NCBI GenBank assembly: GCA_036490335.1
Contig: DASXEB010000003.1
Coordinates: 1 to 64,000 of the forward strand
Source of the DNA: Palsa-1392 sp036490335
GTDB taxonomy: Bacteria > Verrucomicrobiota > Verrucomicrobiia > Chthoniobacterales > UBA10450
Reading direction: 5' to 3'
DNA length: 64,000 nucleotides
The notes under the pieces are model-generated. The model searched no databases. It was not told the origin of the DNA and saw only the letters and a list, made by a program, of their open reading frames with translations. The position numbers and the translations under genes are program-made. Below are positions 23,119 to 31,855 of the stretch, one piece after another. Positions within the stretch are counted from its first letter, which is position 1; every line of letters begins with the position of its first letter.

Positions 23119-25716
23119 TTATGAGTTATGACTAACGAGTAAAGGACTTGCCGGCCGGATGGTCGCGATCACATACGGCTGCTGAAAGTATTTCGCGGCC
23201 GCGCGCCGGATGTCGGCGTCGGTCACTGCGTTGACCTCGCGCTCCAGCTCCTTGTAATGATCGAAGCCGAGGCCGTAAAGCTCGTCCAGCGCGGCCATGT
23301 AGGCAAAAATGTCGTTGCTCTGGTTCGAGATTCGTTGCTGGCCGATGAGCTTCTTCTTCGCCCGGACGAGTTCTTCACTCGTTAGGCCACCGCTCGCGAG
23401 CTTTTGAATTTCGTCGAGCAAGGCGACCTTTACCGGTTCGATCTTTTGCGGATCGGTCCCGAGATAAAAGGCAAAAAGCCCGGGCACGAGACCCTGCATT
23501 TGACTCGCGCCGACAAAATAGGCCAGCCCCATCTGTTCGCGGATGCGGACGAAAAAGCGCGAGCCGAGATCGCTGCTCGCTTCGTCGATCAGCTCGAGCG
23601 CGTAACGATCCGGGCTGAACATGTCCGCGCCGCGAAAACCGACCATGAGAACGCCCTGCGCCTTCTCCTTTCGCTGCTCGACCGCGACGGTCGCGCCGAG
23701 CGACGGCGGTTGCGGCGCATCCGTCAGGCCCGGCTCGCCCGCGGGCATGGCGGCGAGCGTCTGCTCGAATATTTGCTTCACCTCTTCAGCGCGAACATTT
23801 CCAAAAACCGCAATCACGCCGTTGCGCGCGACGAGAAACCGATTGCGAAAAGCGAGCAGGTCGCGCTGCGTCAGCGCGGCGACGGAAGCCGGCGTGCCCT
23901 TCGCGCGCAAGGCGTAGGGGTGCTGCGCGAAAAGCGTCTCGCGCAAAAGATTTCGGGCCACGATCGTGAGCTGCTCTTCGTCGGCGCGGATGCCGGCGAG
24001 CTGCGCTTCCTTCTCGCGCGCGATCGCTTTTTCCGGAAAAGTGGCGTGGAGCAGAATGTCGGAAAAAAGCTCGGCGCCGATCCGCAAATCGGGCTGCGTG
24101 ACTTCGAGCGAAATGCTGAAGCTGTTGTTGCCGGCATCGCTGCCAATGCTGCCGCCGACCGCTTCGATCGTGTCCGCGATCTGCTCGGCGGTACGCGTCG
24201 TCGTGCCTTTGAGGAGTGTTTTTGCGAAGAGCCGCGCGACGCCGTTGGTCGCCGGCGTCTCGGCGAGGAGTCCGCCGCGAAAGGCCGCGACGATCGAAAC
24301 GAGCGGGAGACGCGGATCTTCCCTAACGAGAAGTCGGAGCCCGTTCGAAAGCTGAATTTTTTCGATCTCGCCCGCGGAAATGGCGATGGCTTCGGTTGTT
24401 TTCGAGGCAAGCGCGCCGCGCGGATTGAGCGAGACGATGGTGAGATTTTTCTCGACGAGATATTTGGCGGCGACGCGCTGCAAATCGGCCAGCGAAACTT
24501 TTTGCAAGGCCTCGAGATAGTCGCGGGTGAAATTGAGATTGCGCGTGACGAGCCAGTTCGAGCCGAGATCGGAAGCCTGGCCGCGCATGGTCGTGAGGCT
24601 GCCTAACGAATGGCTGAGGACGATTTTTTTTGCCTTCGCCAGTTCTTCCGCGGTCCCGCCGTTCGCGCGCAAGTCGGCGATGATCTCGAGAATTAAACGC
24701 TCGACCTCGACGCGATTTCCCGGCTCGAGCGTCGCCTCGATTCCAAGCAGACCGGGTTCGCCCGGCGTGTAGGAAAAGGCGCCGATCCCAAAGGCGAGCC
24801 CGGCTTCTTCGCGCACCTTGCGATAAAGCCGCGAGCTGCGGCCATCGCCCAGAATGGTCGAGAGCAAATCGAGCGCGGGCACGTCGGGATGCGCGATCTC
24901 GGGAATGTGCCAGGCGAGCGCCAGCCGGGTCAGCTCGGTGGCGAATTCTTCGTTCACTTCGCGGCGGCCGAGCTGCGCCGGCTCCGCCGGAATGTAAACC
25001 GGCTCGAGCGATTGCTCGGCGTGCCCGGCGAACAACTGGGTGAGCTTGGCGTAGATCGCGTCGGCATCGACATCGCCCACGACAACGAAGGTGAGATTGT
25101 TCGGCACGTAGCGCGCCTTGTAATAATTCATCACGTCCTGTTGCGTGAGCTGATCGAAAACCTGGATCTCGCCGATGACCGGCAGCCGGTAGGGATGACG
25201 CTGATACGCCGTTTTGAAAAGCAACTGCCCGATCATGCGGTCTGGATCGTCGTAGCTCATCGCGAATTCGCGCCGGATCACCTCCTGCTCCTTCACGTAT
25301 TCGTCCGCCGGCAGGACCGAGTTCATCATCGCGTCGGACAAAATCTCGAGCGCGCTCGCGACGCCTTCCTTCGGCACATCGATCCAATAGACCGTGCGAT
25401 CGAACGACGTGTAAGCGTTGATGTAGCCGCCTTCATCCTGCACGCTCTGCGCGATCTCGTTAGGCGAACGCGTCTTCGTGCCCTTGAAAAGCATGTGTTC
25501 GAGGATGTGGGAAAGGCCGGCGCCGAGATGCCGCGCTTCGTGCACGCTGCCGGTGCCGCACCACGCCTGCACGCTCGCGACCGGCGCGCTCCGATCGATC
25601 TGCACGATGATCGTTAGGCCGTTGGGCAGCGTCCATTTTTGCGCCGTGACCGGCGGGAATGTGATCGCGGGCGAGGCGCTCGGTGCGGCGGCGTTCAACT
25701 GCGGATCGGCGAGCAT
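23119..25716 (-). CDS. M16 family zinc peptidase, two-domain
   Basis: 865 residues with two M16 repeats. The first is catalytic, with the inverted zinc motif HILEH in GLSHILEHMLFKGTKTRSPN and the downstream E. The second (from about 440, ISAGEIEKIQLSNGLRLLVR) lacks it, as in bacterial pitrilysin/processing-peptidase-like proteins. No signal peptide is visible at the chosen ATG. Family members degrade short peptides; the substrate is not predictable. The last codons contain an extended CTTTACTCGTTAG repeat (near 23132-23146), read as ASPLLVSHNS. The gene leads a probable operon with the DUF1844 and UPF0173 genes. Confidence 0.88.
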   Translation of the reverse strand: MLADPQLNAAAPSASPAITFPPVTAQKWTLPNGLTIIVQIDRSAPVASVQAWCGTGSVHEARHLGAGLSHILEHMLFKGTKTRSPNEIAQSVQDEGGYINAYTSFDRTVYWIDVPKEGVASALEILSDAMMNSVLPADEYVKEQEVIRREFAMSYDDPDRMIGQLLFKTAYQRHPYRLPVIGEIQVFDQLTQQDVMNYYKARYVPNNLTFVVVGDVDADAIYAKLTQLFAGHAEQSLEPVYIPAEPAQLGRREVNEEFATELTRLALAWHIPEIAHPDVPALDLLSTILGDGRSSRLYRKVREEAGLAFGIGAFSYTPGEPGLLGIEATLEPGNRVEVERLILEIIADLRANGGTAEELAKAKKIVLSHSLGSLTTMRGQASDLGSNWLVTRNLNFTRDYLEALQKVSLADLQRVAAKYLVEKNLTIVSLNPRGALASKTTEAIAISAGEIEKIQLSNGLRLLVREDPRLPLVSIVAAFRGGLLAETPATNGVARLFAKTLLKGTTTRTAEQIADTIEAVGGSIGSDAGNNSFSISLEVTQPDLRIGAELFSDILLHATFPEKAIAREKEAQLAGIRADEEQLTIVARNLLRETLFAQHPYALRAKGTPASVAALTQRDLLAFRNRFLVARNGVIAVFGNVRAEEVKQIFEQTLAAMPAGEPGLTDAPQPPSLGATVAVEQRKEKAQGVLMVGFRGADMFSPDRYALELIDEASSDLGSRFFVRIREQMGLAYFVGASQMQGLVPGLFAFYLGTDPQKIEPVKVALLDEIQKLASGGLTSEELVRAKKKLIGQQRISNQSNDIFAYMAALDELYGLGFDHYKELEREVNAVTDADIRRAAAKYFQQPYVIATIRPASPLLVSHNS

Positions 25717-25726
25717 CGGGAAACGA

Positions 25727-26164
25727 TCAGGAATTTTTCGGCGCGGGCAAAGCCGGCGGCAGTTTCGCCGGCGGAAGCGCGGGCTGACGCTGGAACGGTT
25801 TCACAAACGCGTCCTGAAAATCGTAAACTTCCTTGAAGTCATCGATCGAATCCTGCTCGGTTTTTCCAAAAATTCCGGCGCCGATGAGATTGAAAACCAT
25901 GTGCCCGATGTCTTCGCAGCGATTGATTCCCCAATAGGAAAAAACCGTCAGCGCCATCGGCCCGAATTCCTTCAGCGCATAAAGCCGCACGCCATCGAGC
26001 AGCTCAGGACCGGCGACGTGGCGGACGGTCGCGCCGCGCGCTTTTTTCTGCTGCTTCGTCGTGTAATCGAGCGCGTCGCGCAGGAAAACGTAGGCGTCGC
26101 GATGAAAGCGCGTGTCGGTCGCGGTGATCGAGTCGAGAGCTTCGGCAAATCCAATTTTCTGCAT
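25727..26164 (-). CDS. Minf_1886 family protein
   Basis: 145 residues from ATG 26164. It matches the small conserved family typified by Minf_1886, which I know from Verrucomicrobia and Planctomycetes: ALDSITATDTRFHRDAYVFL, RDALDYTTKQQKKARG, TVRHVAGPELLDGVRLYALK and FGPMALTVFSYWGINRCEDI, then GHMVFNLIGAGIFGKTEQDS. The C-terminus is proline-rich. Function is unknown. It is a useful lineage marker. It lies 10 nt upstream of the M16 gene on the same strand. Confidence 0.88.
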   Translation of the reverse strand: MQKIGFAEALDSITATDTRFHRDAYVFLRDALDYTTKQQKKARGATVRHVAGPELLDGVRLYALKEFGPMALTVFSYWGINRCEDIGHMVFNLIGAGIFGKTEQDSIDDFKEVYDFQDAFVKPFQRQPALPPAKLPPALPAPKNS

Positions 26165-26239
26165 GGGCAAGAGGTCCGGGCGGCGCGTCTCCTAGATTAA
26201 TCAGCATCCGCCGCGCGAGCAAATGATGTAGCATGGGAC

Positions 26240-26959
26240 ATGCGCGCGCTCGGCCTGTTCATTTTCCTTTTTGTCAGCATCGCGCGCGCCGCCGACGACT
26301 CCGCGGCGCAGTCGGCGCGCGACGAACAACACGCCCGCGCGAAATTTGCCGCGGCTCATCCCGATTCCGCGCTCGCGCAGGAATCGTACGCCGAATATCT
26401 CGCCGACCACGGCCAACTGCGCGACGCGGTCGCGCACTGGCTGCTCGCGCAATCGATCGACCCGCAAAATGCCGCGATCGCGAATTCGTTAGGCGGGGCG
26501 TATCTGCGCGCCGGCCACGCGCGCGAATCGGCCGCGCAGTTTCAGCGCGCGGTCGCGCAGGCGCACGACAACGCGGCTTATCATTACAATCTCGCCAACG
26601 TCGAATTCATGCTCCGGCGCGACCTGACCGCCGCCTGGCAGATCGATGAGCCGACGCTCTTGCGCAAAGCGCTGACGGAGTTTCGCGCCGCGAGCCGGCT
26701 CGCGCCTTACGACCTCGGATATGCGCGCGCCTACGCGGATGCCTTTTACGAAATGCCGGACGCGAACTGGTCGGAGGCGAAGGCGGCCTGGCTGCACGTG
26801 CTCACGCTTTCGTCCGATCGCGATTTTGTTTATCTGCACCTCGCGCGCGTCAGTTTGAAACTTGACCGCAAAAAGGAGGCGCTCGCTTTTCTGGATCAGG
26901 TCGTGGGCGCGCGCCACGAAGCGCTCGAGCGACAGTTGCGCGCGCAGGCCAATCAGTGA
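26240..26959 (+). CDS. Exported TPR-repeat protein
   Basis: 239 residues. A short signal peptide (LGLFIFLFVSIARAAD) is followed by tetratricopeptide-like helices: YAEYLADHGQLRDAVAHWLL, IANSLGGAYLRAGHARESAA, AAYHYNLANVEFML and FVYLHLARVSLKLDRKKEAL. TPR domains scaffold protein contacts in the periplasm; partners are unknown. The 3' end overlaps the convergent secreted-protein gene by 7 nt. A CGTTAGGC copy at 26486 encodes N-S-L-G. Confidence 0.8.
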   Translation: MRALGLFIFLFVSIARAADDSAAQSARDEQHARAKFAAAHPDSALAQESYAEYLADHGQLRDAVAHWLLAQSIDPQNAAIANSLGGAYLRAGHARESAAQFQRAVAQAHDNAAYHYNLANVEFMLRRDLTAAWQIDEPTLLRKALTEFRAASRLAPYDLGYARAYADAFYEMPDANWSEAKAAWLHVLTLSSDRDFVYLHLARVSLKLDRKKEALAFLDQVVGARHEALERQLRAQANQ

Positions 26960-28254
26960 GCTGCGGCCGTTTGCGCTTCGATCGAGTCGAGGTAAACCGA
27001 AATCGGATCGCGACGCCGCTCCGGCGCGGAATCGGCGCGGAAATTCCTGAGCAGATCGCTGAACGCGCCGCTCATGGTCGTCAGTTGGGTCGCTTCAAAC
27101 CAGTTCATGTAATCGTCGATGTCGCCATTTTGCTGGTCGACCGTCTCCCGATAATTTTTCACGTGCGCGAGCCGCTGCCGGATTTTTCGCGTCCGCCCGC
27201 GCGCGAGGGTCGCGGCCAGCCGGTAATACTCCTGCACGATTTCGTAATACGTGGGATTGGCGCGTGCGCCGAGCAGAAGGAGGCGTTCGCTCGTGAGGCG
27301 AAGCGCAGCGCGGCCGCCGCGACGCCGGAGAAGCGCGCTGTACTCGCCTAACGAATAGGTTTTCGGCCGTCCGCCCGGCAGCGGGAGAGAAATTTTCAGC
27401 AATTGGTCGAGACGTTTCGCGGTTTCCGCGACGGTCAGGATTTGATAACGATCGGTCGCCGACAAATGCGCGACGCTGAGCGACCACCAGCGCGCGGCGG
27501 AGTCCCCGAGCGCGGCCGGAAAGTGCGCGCGCAGGTTTTCCATCGCGTCGTTAGGCGCATCCGGCAGGTCGTCGATAAAGCGCGCGACCTTGCGCCGGCC
27601 GTCGGGCGCGTCGAGGAGCAATTGGACGAGCGCCATGGAATAAGCGTCGTGCACTTTTTGCGATGGCGGATCGAGCAGAGCGCGTTTTTGCGTGACGATT
27701 TCTTCGAGCGGCGGGATGCGATTGTCTTCGACTGCGGTTTGCAGCAGCTCGACCCCTTCATCGGCGTTGCCGCCGGGCATAAGCTGCGAAAATCCGTCGA
27801 CCAGCCAGTCGGGCGGCGTCGCGTAAGGCGTGCCGGGCGCAACGTTGGCGTGCTCGCGGTACATGATCTCGATCAAAATCGCGCGCAGAATTTCGCGCTG
27901 GATCTGGCGCGCGTCGAGGTCGTCGGTCACGAGCAGGTTGAGCTGCATTTTCAATCCCGAGCCGAGCTGGCTGAAATCAAAACTCGAGCGCGGAATTTCC
28001 GGCAGGTTCGCTTGCGGCGATTGCAGATTAATGATGAGGGTGGTCTGCCAGCGATCGGGCTGGCCAAGGAGATTAAGCAGGTTCGCTTTCGTCGTCTCGG
28101 CCAGATCGCAGACTGCGCCGCGCTCCGGCACACCTGCGCCGTAAACGATGAATTGTCGCGACGTGCTCGTGCTGTGCGGCCGCGTTTGCGCGTGCGAGAA
28201 AGTTGCGCTGAGGAGCAAGACGATCGCGACGAAGTTGAATAATTTCAGGCGCAC
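26953..28254 (-). CDS. Secreted protein, possibly a degenerate MA-clan peptidase
   Basis: 433 residues from GTG 28254 with a signal peptide (LFNFVAIVLLLSATFSHAQ). The middle reads QREILRAILIEIMYREHANV followed by PPDWLVDGFSQLM, which mirrors the arrangement of MA-clan peptidases (HExxH, then PPWLxEG), but the HExxH histidines are missing (ILIEI). The rest is helical and charged. It may be a non-catalytic descendant; the resemblance is structural intuition. The protein is convergent with the TPR gene. Three CGTTAGGC-type copies lie in it. Confidence 0.55.
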   Translation of the reverse strand: MRLKLFNFVAIVLLLSATFSHAQTRPHSTSTSRQFIVYGAGVPERGAVCDLAETTKANLLNLLGQPDRWQTTLIINLQSPQANLPEIPRSSFDFSQLGSGLKMQLNLLVTDDLDARQIQREILRAILIEIMYREHANVAPGTPYATPPDWLVDGFSQLMPGGNADEGVELLQTAVEDNRIPPLEEIVTQKRALLDPPSQKVHDAYSMALVQLLLDAPDGRRKVARFIDDLPDAPNDAMENLRAHFPAALGDSAARWWSLSVAHLSATDRYQILTVAETAKRLDQLLKISLPLPGGRPKTYSLGEYSALLRRRGGRAALRLTSERLLLLGARANPTYYEIVQEYYRLAATLARGRTRKIRQRLAHVKNYRETVDQQNGDIDDYMNWFEATQLTTMSGAFSDLLRNFRADSAPERRRDPISVYLDSIEAQTAAAH

Positions 28255-28349
28255 GAGAGTCCAACAAAATGCGGCAAATTTTTACCAGATCGCCGCGCAA
28301 AATCGAGCTGATTGTGCTATATTCTGGTGACTAAAAAAGGAGGAATCTT

Positions 28350-28898
28350 ATGAAACTCACAACATTGCTTTCCGTTGTTTTCGCCTCCGCGCTTTTCGCT
28401 CTGGCGACACCCGCGCAGGCCCAACATCGGGTCGCCGGTCACGCGCCGGTCGCGGTCGCGCGCGGCGGCGGCTTTCACGGCGGCTCTTATCATGGCGGTT
28501 ACTACCACGGTTATCCGGGCCATTATTACTGGCACGGTCGCAACTACGCCGGCTTCTACTTCGGCGGCTTCGGCTATCCCTTCTACGGCTATCCGTACTG
28601 GGGTTATCCGTATTACTATGGCTACAACCCGTACTATGGCGCGCCGGAACAGGGTTACACTTACGATCCGCAGGGTGTTTACAATGGCCGACTGGCAAAC
28701 GGTAACGCCGGTCACGGTTCGCTCACCGCGCAGGTGCAACGGGAACTGGCTGCGGCCGGATATTATCGCGGCGCGATCGACGGCATTGCCGGCGAAGGGA
28801 CGCGGCGCGCGATCCGAAATTTCCAGCGTGATAATGGAATGGCAGTCGATGGTCGCGTAACCGAAGAGTTGCTTCAGCGGCCGCCGGCCCGCGGTTAA
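28350..28898 (+). CDS. Secreted Gly/Tyr/His-rich protein with a peptidoglycan-binding domain
   Basis: 182 residues. AAAGGAGG lies about 6 nt before ATG 28350, one of the best ribosome binding sites in the window. A signal peptide (LLSVVFASALFALATPAQAQ) precedes a region of about 75 residues very rich in Gly, Tyr and His (FHGGSYHGGYYHGYPGHYY, then YPYWGYPYYYGYNPYYG). The C-terminus is a PG_binding_1 domain: TAQVQRELAAAGYYRGAIDG and IAGEGTRRAIRNFQRDNGMA. It probably anchors to the cell wall; the aromatic-rich part could be sticky or metal-binding, which is inference. Confidence 0.82.
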   Translation: MKLTTLLSVVFASALFALATPAQAQHRVAGHAPVAVARGGGFHGGSYHGGYYHGYPGHYYWHGRNYAGFYFGGFGYPFYGYPYWGYPYYYGYNPYYGAPEQGYTYDPQGVYNGRLANGNAGHGSLTAQVQRELAAAGYYRGAIDGIAGEGTRRAIRNFQRDNGMAVDGRVTEELLQRPPARG

Positions 28899-28901
28899 TT
28901 T

Positions 28902-29645
28902 CTACCGCGCGGTGACGAGCGTCACCGATTGCGGGTGAAATTGGATCGCGGCAAGACGGGCGACGTCCTTGCGTTCACGCGCAAGCGTCGCCCAGGTCTT
29001 GTCGAAAAGCAGATCGAGATTTTTCATCAAGGCGGGATGGATCGGCATGCGGCCGATGTAGCCGCCGGTATTATCCGCCACGATTTTTTGCCGATCGATT
29101 GAGACGCGATAAGAGGCGCTTTCGAAAAACGGAACGCCGAAAAAACGCTCCTCGACATTGATCCGGCAAACGCCTTCCTCGAACTGGACAAAAATGCGGC
29201 TGATCGGGAGCAAGCCTTCCTTGGCCGGGCTGTTCGCGCGCTTGATCGCAGCCGCGAGGTAGGCGTTGACCTGTTCCTGATTGTAAACCAGCTGCGGCGG
29301 CGAGTGATTTTCGAGCGCGGTGAAAAGATCCATGTTGATCATGGGCGCGAAGGCGTCGCTCTTCAGCGGCTCGGGCCAATCCGGCGGCAGGAAGAGATCG
29401 AGGACGACTGCGGCGAGAAGCGCGAGCAGAAAAACTTTGAGCAGCTTGAGCGCGATTTGTTTTTTTCGGCCGCGACCGGGCGCGAACATTTTCTTCATCC
29501 GCGCCTGCGTGTGCTCGACGCTTTCTTCGCTCGCGGCTTTTTCTTTTTTTATTTCGGTGCGATCGAGCCGCGCGCCGCAGTTGTGGCAATAAATTCGTTC
29601 CGGCTCATTTTCGTGCCGGCAATCGGAACAGACGATTTTGGTCAC
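28902..29645 (-). CDS. Zinc-ribbon membrane protein of unknown function
   Basis: 247 residues. The N-terminus is a zinc ribbon (CSDCRHENEPERIYCHNCGA, two CxxC pairs). One transmembrane helix follows near residues 63-85 (ALKLLKVFLLALLAAVVLDL), then an extracytoplasmic domain of about 150 residues (LFTALENHSPPQLVYNQEQV, VQFEEGVCRINVEERFFG). The family is not recognised. The start overlaps the FmdB-like gene stop by 4 nt (ATGA), so the two zinc-ribbon genes are translationally coupled. Confidence 0.72.
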   Translation of the reverse strand: MTKIVCSDCRHENEPERIYCHNCGARLDRTEIKKEKAASEESVEHTQARMKKMFAPGRGRKKQIALKLLKVFLLALLAAVVLDLFLPPDWPEPLKSDAFAPMINMDLFTALENHSPPQLVYNQEQVNAYLAAAIKRANSPAKEGLLPISRIFVQFEEGVCRINVEERFFGVPFFESASYRVSIDRQKIVADNTGGYIGRMPIHPALMKNLDLLFDKTWATLARERKDVARLAAIQFHPQSVTLVTAR

Positions 29646-30004
29646 GATCCGGTCTCCTTTTTCTTTTTCGCCTCGGGCGTTTTCGCCGGCGCGGGTTTGC
29701 TCTCGGTTTTGGCCGCGGAACTTTCGCCTCCGCTCTTTTCCGCGCCGCTTTTTTCGCCAACCGGCGCCGAATCTTTTTTCGCCGCCTCCTTGTAGGAATT
29801 GCTCCGGTAATCGGTGATGTAAAATCCGGAGCCCTTAAAAATCAGGCCGGCGCCGGTGCCGAGGAGCCGTTTCACTTTTCCCTTGCCCCAGGTTTTCTGG
29901 CGGCAGAGTTCTTTCGGGCAGATTTTATACGACTCGTCGCGCATCGATTGAAACGCGTCGAAATTTTTCCCGCACTTCTGGCAGGCGTATTCGTATGTGG
30001 GCAT
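29642..30004 (-). CDS. FmdB-type zinc ribbon protein
   Basis: 120 residues. Typical FmdB/CxxC_CxxC_SSSS start: MPTYEYACQKCGKNFDAFQS, a second Cys pair (CPKELC), then GTGAGLIFKGSGFYITDYRS as in the family. The tail is a long Lys/Ala/Pro/Ser-rich disordered stretch. The family is named after a putative regulator of formamidase, but the role is not proven for most members. It is coupled to the downstream membrane zinc-ribbon gene by a 4-nt overlap. Confidence 0.88.
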   Translation of the reverse strand: MPTYEYACQKCGKNFDAFQSMRDESYKICPKELCRQKTWGKGKVKRLLGTGAGLIFKGSGFYITDYRSNSYKEAAKKDSAPVGEKSGAEKSGGESSAAKTESKPAPAKTPEAKKKKETGS

Positions 30005-30156
30005 CTGACTGGCGAGAGAGCCGCTTTCGGGCCAACCGCGCCAGTCTCAACAAATCCGCGCAGAATTCAAGCGCGGAAGGCGCGGATGCTGCTTTTGGGT
30101 CAGTTGACTTTGGAAGGGCCGACAGTTTAGTTGCGCTCCCTCTGAAAAAACGGTTT

Positions 30157-30774
30157 ATGAATGGTCGGCGTTCGTTAGGCATTTCAATTCTCACCGGTCT
30201 GATCGTCGCGCTCCTCGCGGGCTGCAGCGATGACGATCCCCGCCTCGCCTACGGCCAAACGCAATACCTCGGCGGCATCTACGGCAACGAGCCGGTCTCC
30301 TCGAACGCGCCGGTCGACACCGTTTCGTATTGGGATGGCGAAGGCGTGCCGGGCAAACCTTCGATCAAGATCAGCCTGAGCGAACAGCACGCCTATTTCT
30401 ACAAAGCCGGCCAGCTCATCGGCATCTCGCAACTCTCAACCGGCCGCGAAGGCAAAAACACGCCGATCGGCAATTTCCACGTGATCAAAAAAGACATCGA
30501 TCATGCTTCGAGCCTTTACGGCGATTATGTCGACGACAACGACAACGTGATCGTGCCTAACGTTGAAAAAGGCAAAGATCCGAAACCGCCCGGCACGCAT
30601 TTCAAAGGCGCGCCCATGCCTTACTACATGCAGATCGCGCCCGGCTTCGGACTTCACGCCGGCTATCTTCCGGGCTATCCGGCGTCGCACGGTTGCATCC
30701 GCATGCCGCAATTCATGGCCGTGAATTTCTACAACTCGGTCAACGTCGGCACGCCGGTCGAGATCACGCCATAA
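30157..30774 (+). CDS. L,D-transpeptidase lipoprotein (YkuD domain)
   Basis: 205 residues from ATG 30157. An upstream in-frame ATG at 29995 would add 54 residues with no signal character. The N-terminus carries a lipoprotein signal with lipobox LLAGC near residue 22. The YkuD catalytic motif is HGCIRMPQF, with SHGC holding the nucleophilic Cys, and earlier IKISLSEQHAYFYKAGQLIG and STGREGKNTPIGNFHVIKKD. Such enzymes form 3-3 peptidoglycan crosslinks or attach proteins to the wall. A CGTTAGGC copy at 30172 encodes S-L-G within the signal sequence. Confidence 0.9.
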   Translation: MNGRRSLGISILTGLIVALLAGCSDDDPRLAYGQTQYLGGIYGNEPVSSNAPVDTVSYWDGEGVPGKPSIKISLSEQHAYFYKAGQLIGISQLSTGREGKNTPIGNFHVIKKDIDHASSLYGDYVDDNDNVIVPNVEKGKDPKPPGTHFKGAPMPYYMQIAPGFGLHAGYLPGYPASHGCIRMPQFMAVNFYNSVNVGTPVEITP

Positions 30775-30838
30775 CGCGCGCCTTGTCGCCGAGGTTTGCC
30801 CGCGCGCGCGCGCGCCGTTAGACTTTGCGCGCTTCGCG

Positions 30839-31852
30839 ATGATCATCATCACCCAACCCGCCATCACCGACGCGCAGATCGATCACATCGTCGCGCGCGT
30901 CGAGGAATTTGGCCTCCGCGCCGAAGTCATGCGCGGCGACTTGCGCGTCGTCATCGGCGTCATCGGACCCGAGGATGTGATTCGCGAAAAACCGCTCGCC
31001 GCCATTCCCGGCGTCGAGTCGGTCTTCGCGGTCATGAAACCTTACAAGCTCGTTGCGCCTAACGGATCGCAGCCGCCGCCGATCGCGATCGGCGATGTGA
31101 AATTCGGCGCCGGCGAACGCGTCGCGCTCATCTCCGGGCCGTGCTCGGTCGAAAGCAAAGAGCGGCTCCTTTCGATCGCGCGCGCGGTCAAAAAAGCCGG
31201 CGCGCGCGTCCTCCGCGGCGGCGCTTTCAAACCGCGCACGTCGCCTTACAGCTTCCAAGGTTTGGGCGAAGAAGGCCTGCGTTTTCTGGCCGAAGCGCGC
31301 GCCGAAACCGGCCTCCCGATCATCACCGAAATCATGGACACGCGCGATCTCACGCTGATCGAAAAGTACACCGACTGCCTGCAAATCGGCTCGCGCAACA
31401 TGCAAAACTTCGCGCTCCTGAAAGAAGTCGGCCGCAGCCGTCTACCCGTGATGTTGAAGCGCGGATTCAGCGCCACGATCAACGATCTCTTGATGAGCGC
31501 GGAATACATTTTGAGCGAAGGAAATCCCAACGTCCTCCTCTGCGAACGCGGCATTCGCACTTTCGAGACGATGACGCGAAACACGCTCGACCTAAACGCC
31601 GTCCCGATCCTGAAAGCAAAATCGCGCCTGCCCGTCATCGTCGATCCGACCCACGGCATCGGCCTGCGCGATTTCATTCCGCAAATGTCGCTCGCCGCCG
31701 TCGCCGCCGGCGCGGATGGACTCATGATCGAAGTGCACGACGAACCGGAGCGCGCGCGGAGCGACGGCGACCAGGCGCTCGTCCCGGAAATTTTCGAGGA
31801 CCTCGTCAGGCGAATTCGCGCCGTCGCCGCGGCGATCGGGCGGGACGTTTAA
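30839..31852 (+). CDS. aroF: 3-deoxy-7-phosphoheptulonate synthase (DAHP synthase, AroF/AroQ-like type)
   Basis: 337 residues. It catalyses the first step of the shikimate pathway, PEP plus erythrose 4-phosphate to DAHP. An N-terminal ferredoxin-like/ACT-like regulatory domain (residues 1-75, as in Thermotoga-type enzymes) precedes the TIM barrel with LISGPCSVESKERLLSIARA, LRGGAFKPRTSPYSFQGLGE, LQIGSRNMQNFALLKEVGRS, LLCERGIRTFETMTRNTLDL and VIVDPTHGIG. Metal and PEP residues appear intact (Cys in GPC, His in DPTHG, Glu in ITEIMD). It is followed 3 nt later by mfd, and the genes through pdxA run in the same direction. Confidence 0.93.
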   Translation: MIIITQPAITDAQIDHIVARVEEFGLRAEVMRGDLRVVIGVIGPEDVIREKPLAAIPGVESVFAVMKPYKLVAPNGSQPPPIAIGDVKFGAGERVALISGPCSVESKERLLSIARAVKKAGARVLRGGAFKPRTSPYSFQGLGEEGLRFLAEARAETGLPIITEIMDTRDLTLIEKYTDCLQIGSRNMQNFALLKEVGRSRLPVMLKRGFSATINDLLMSAEYILSEGNPNVLLCERGIRTFETMTRNTLDLNAVPILKAKSRLPVIVDPTHGIGLRDFIPQMSLAAVAAGADGLMIEVHDEPERARSDGDQALVPEIFEDLVRRIRAVAAAIGRDV

Positions 31853-31855
31853 AGC

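Noticed and set aside
23404..24606. 400-residue plus-strand open frame opposite the M16 gene
   Set aside because: Antisense shadow with Arg/Glu/Ala-rich low-information sequence; the M16 frame is clearly real.
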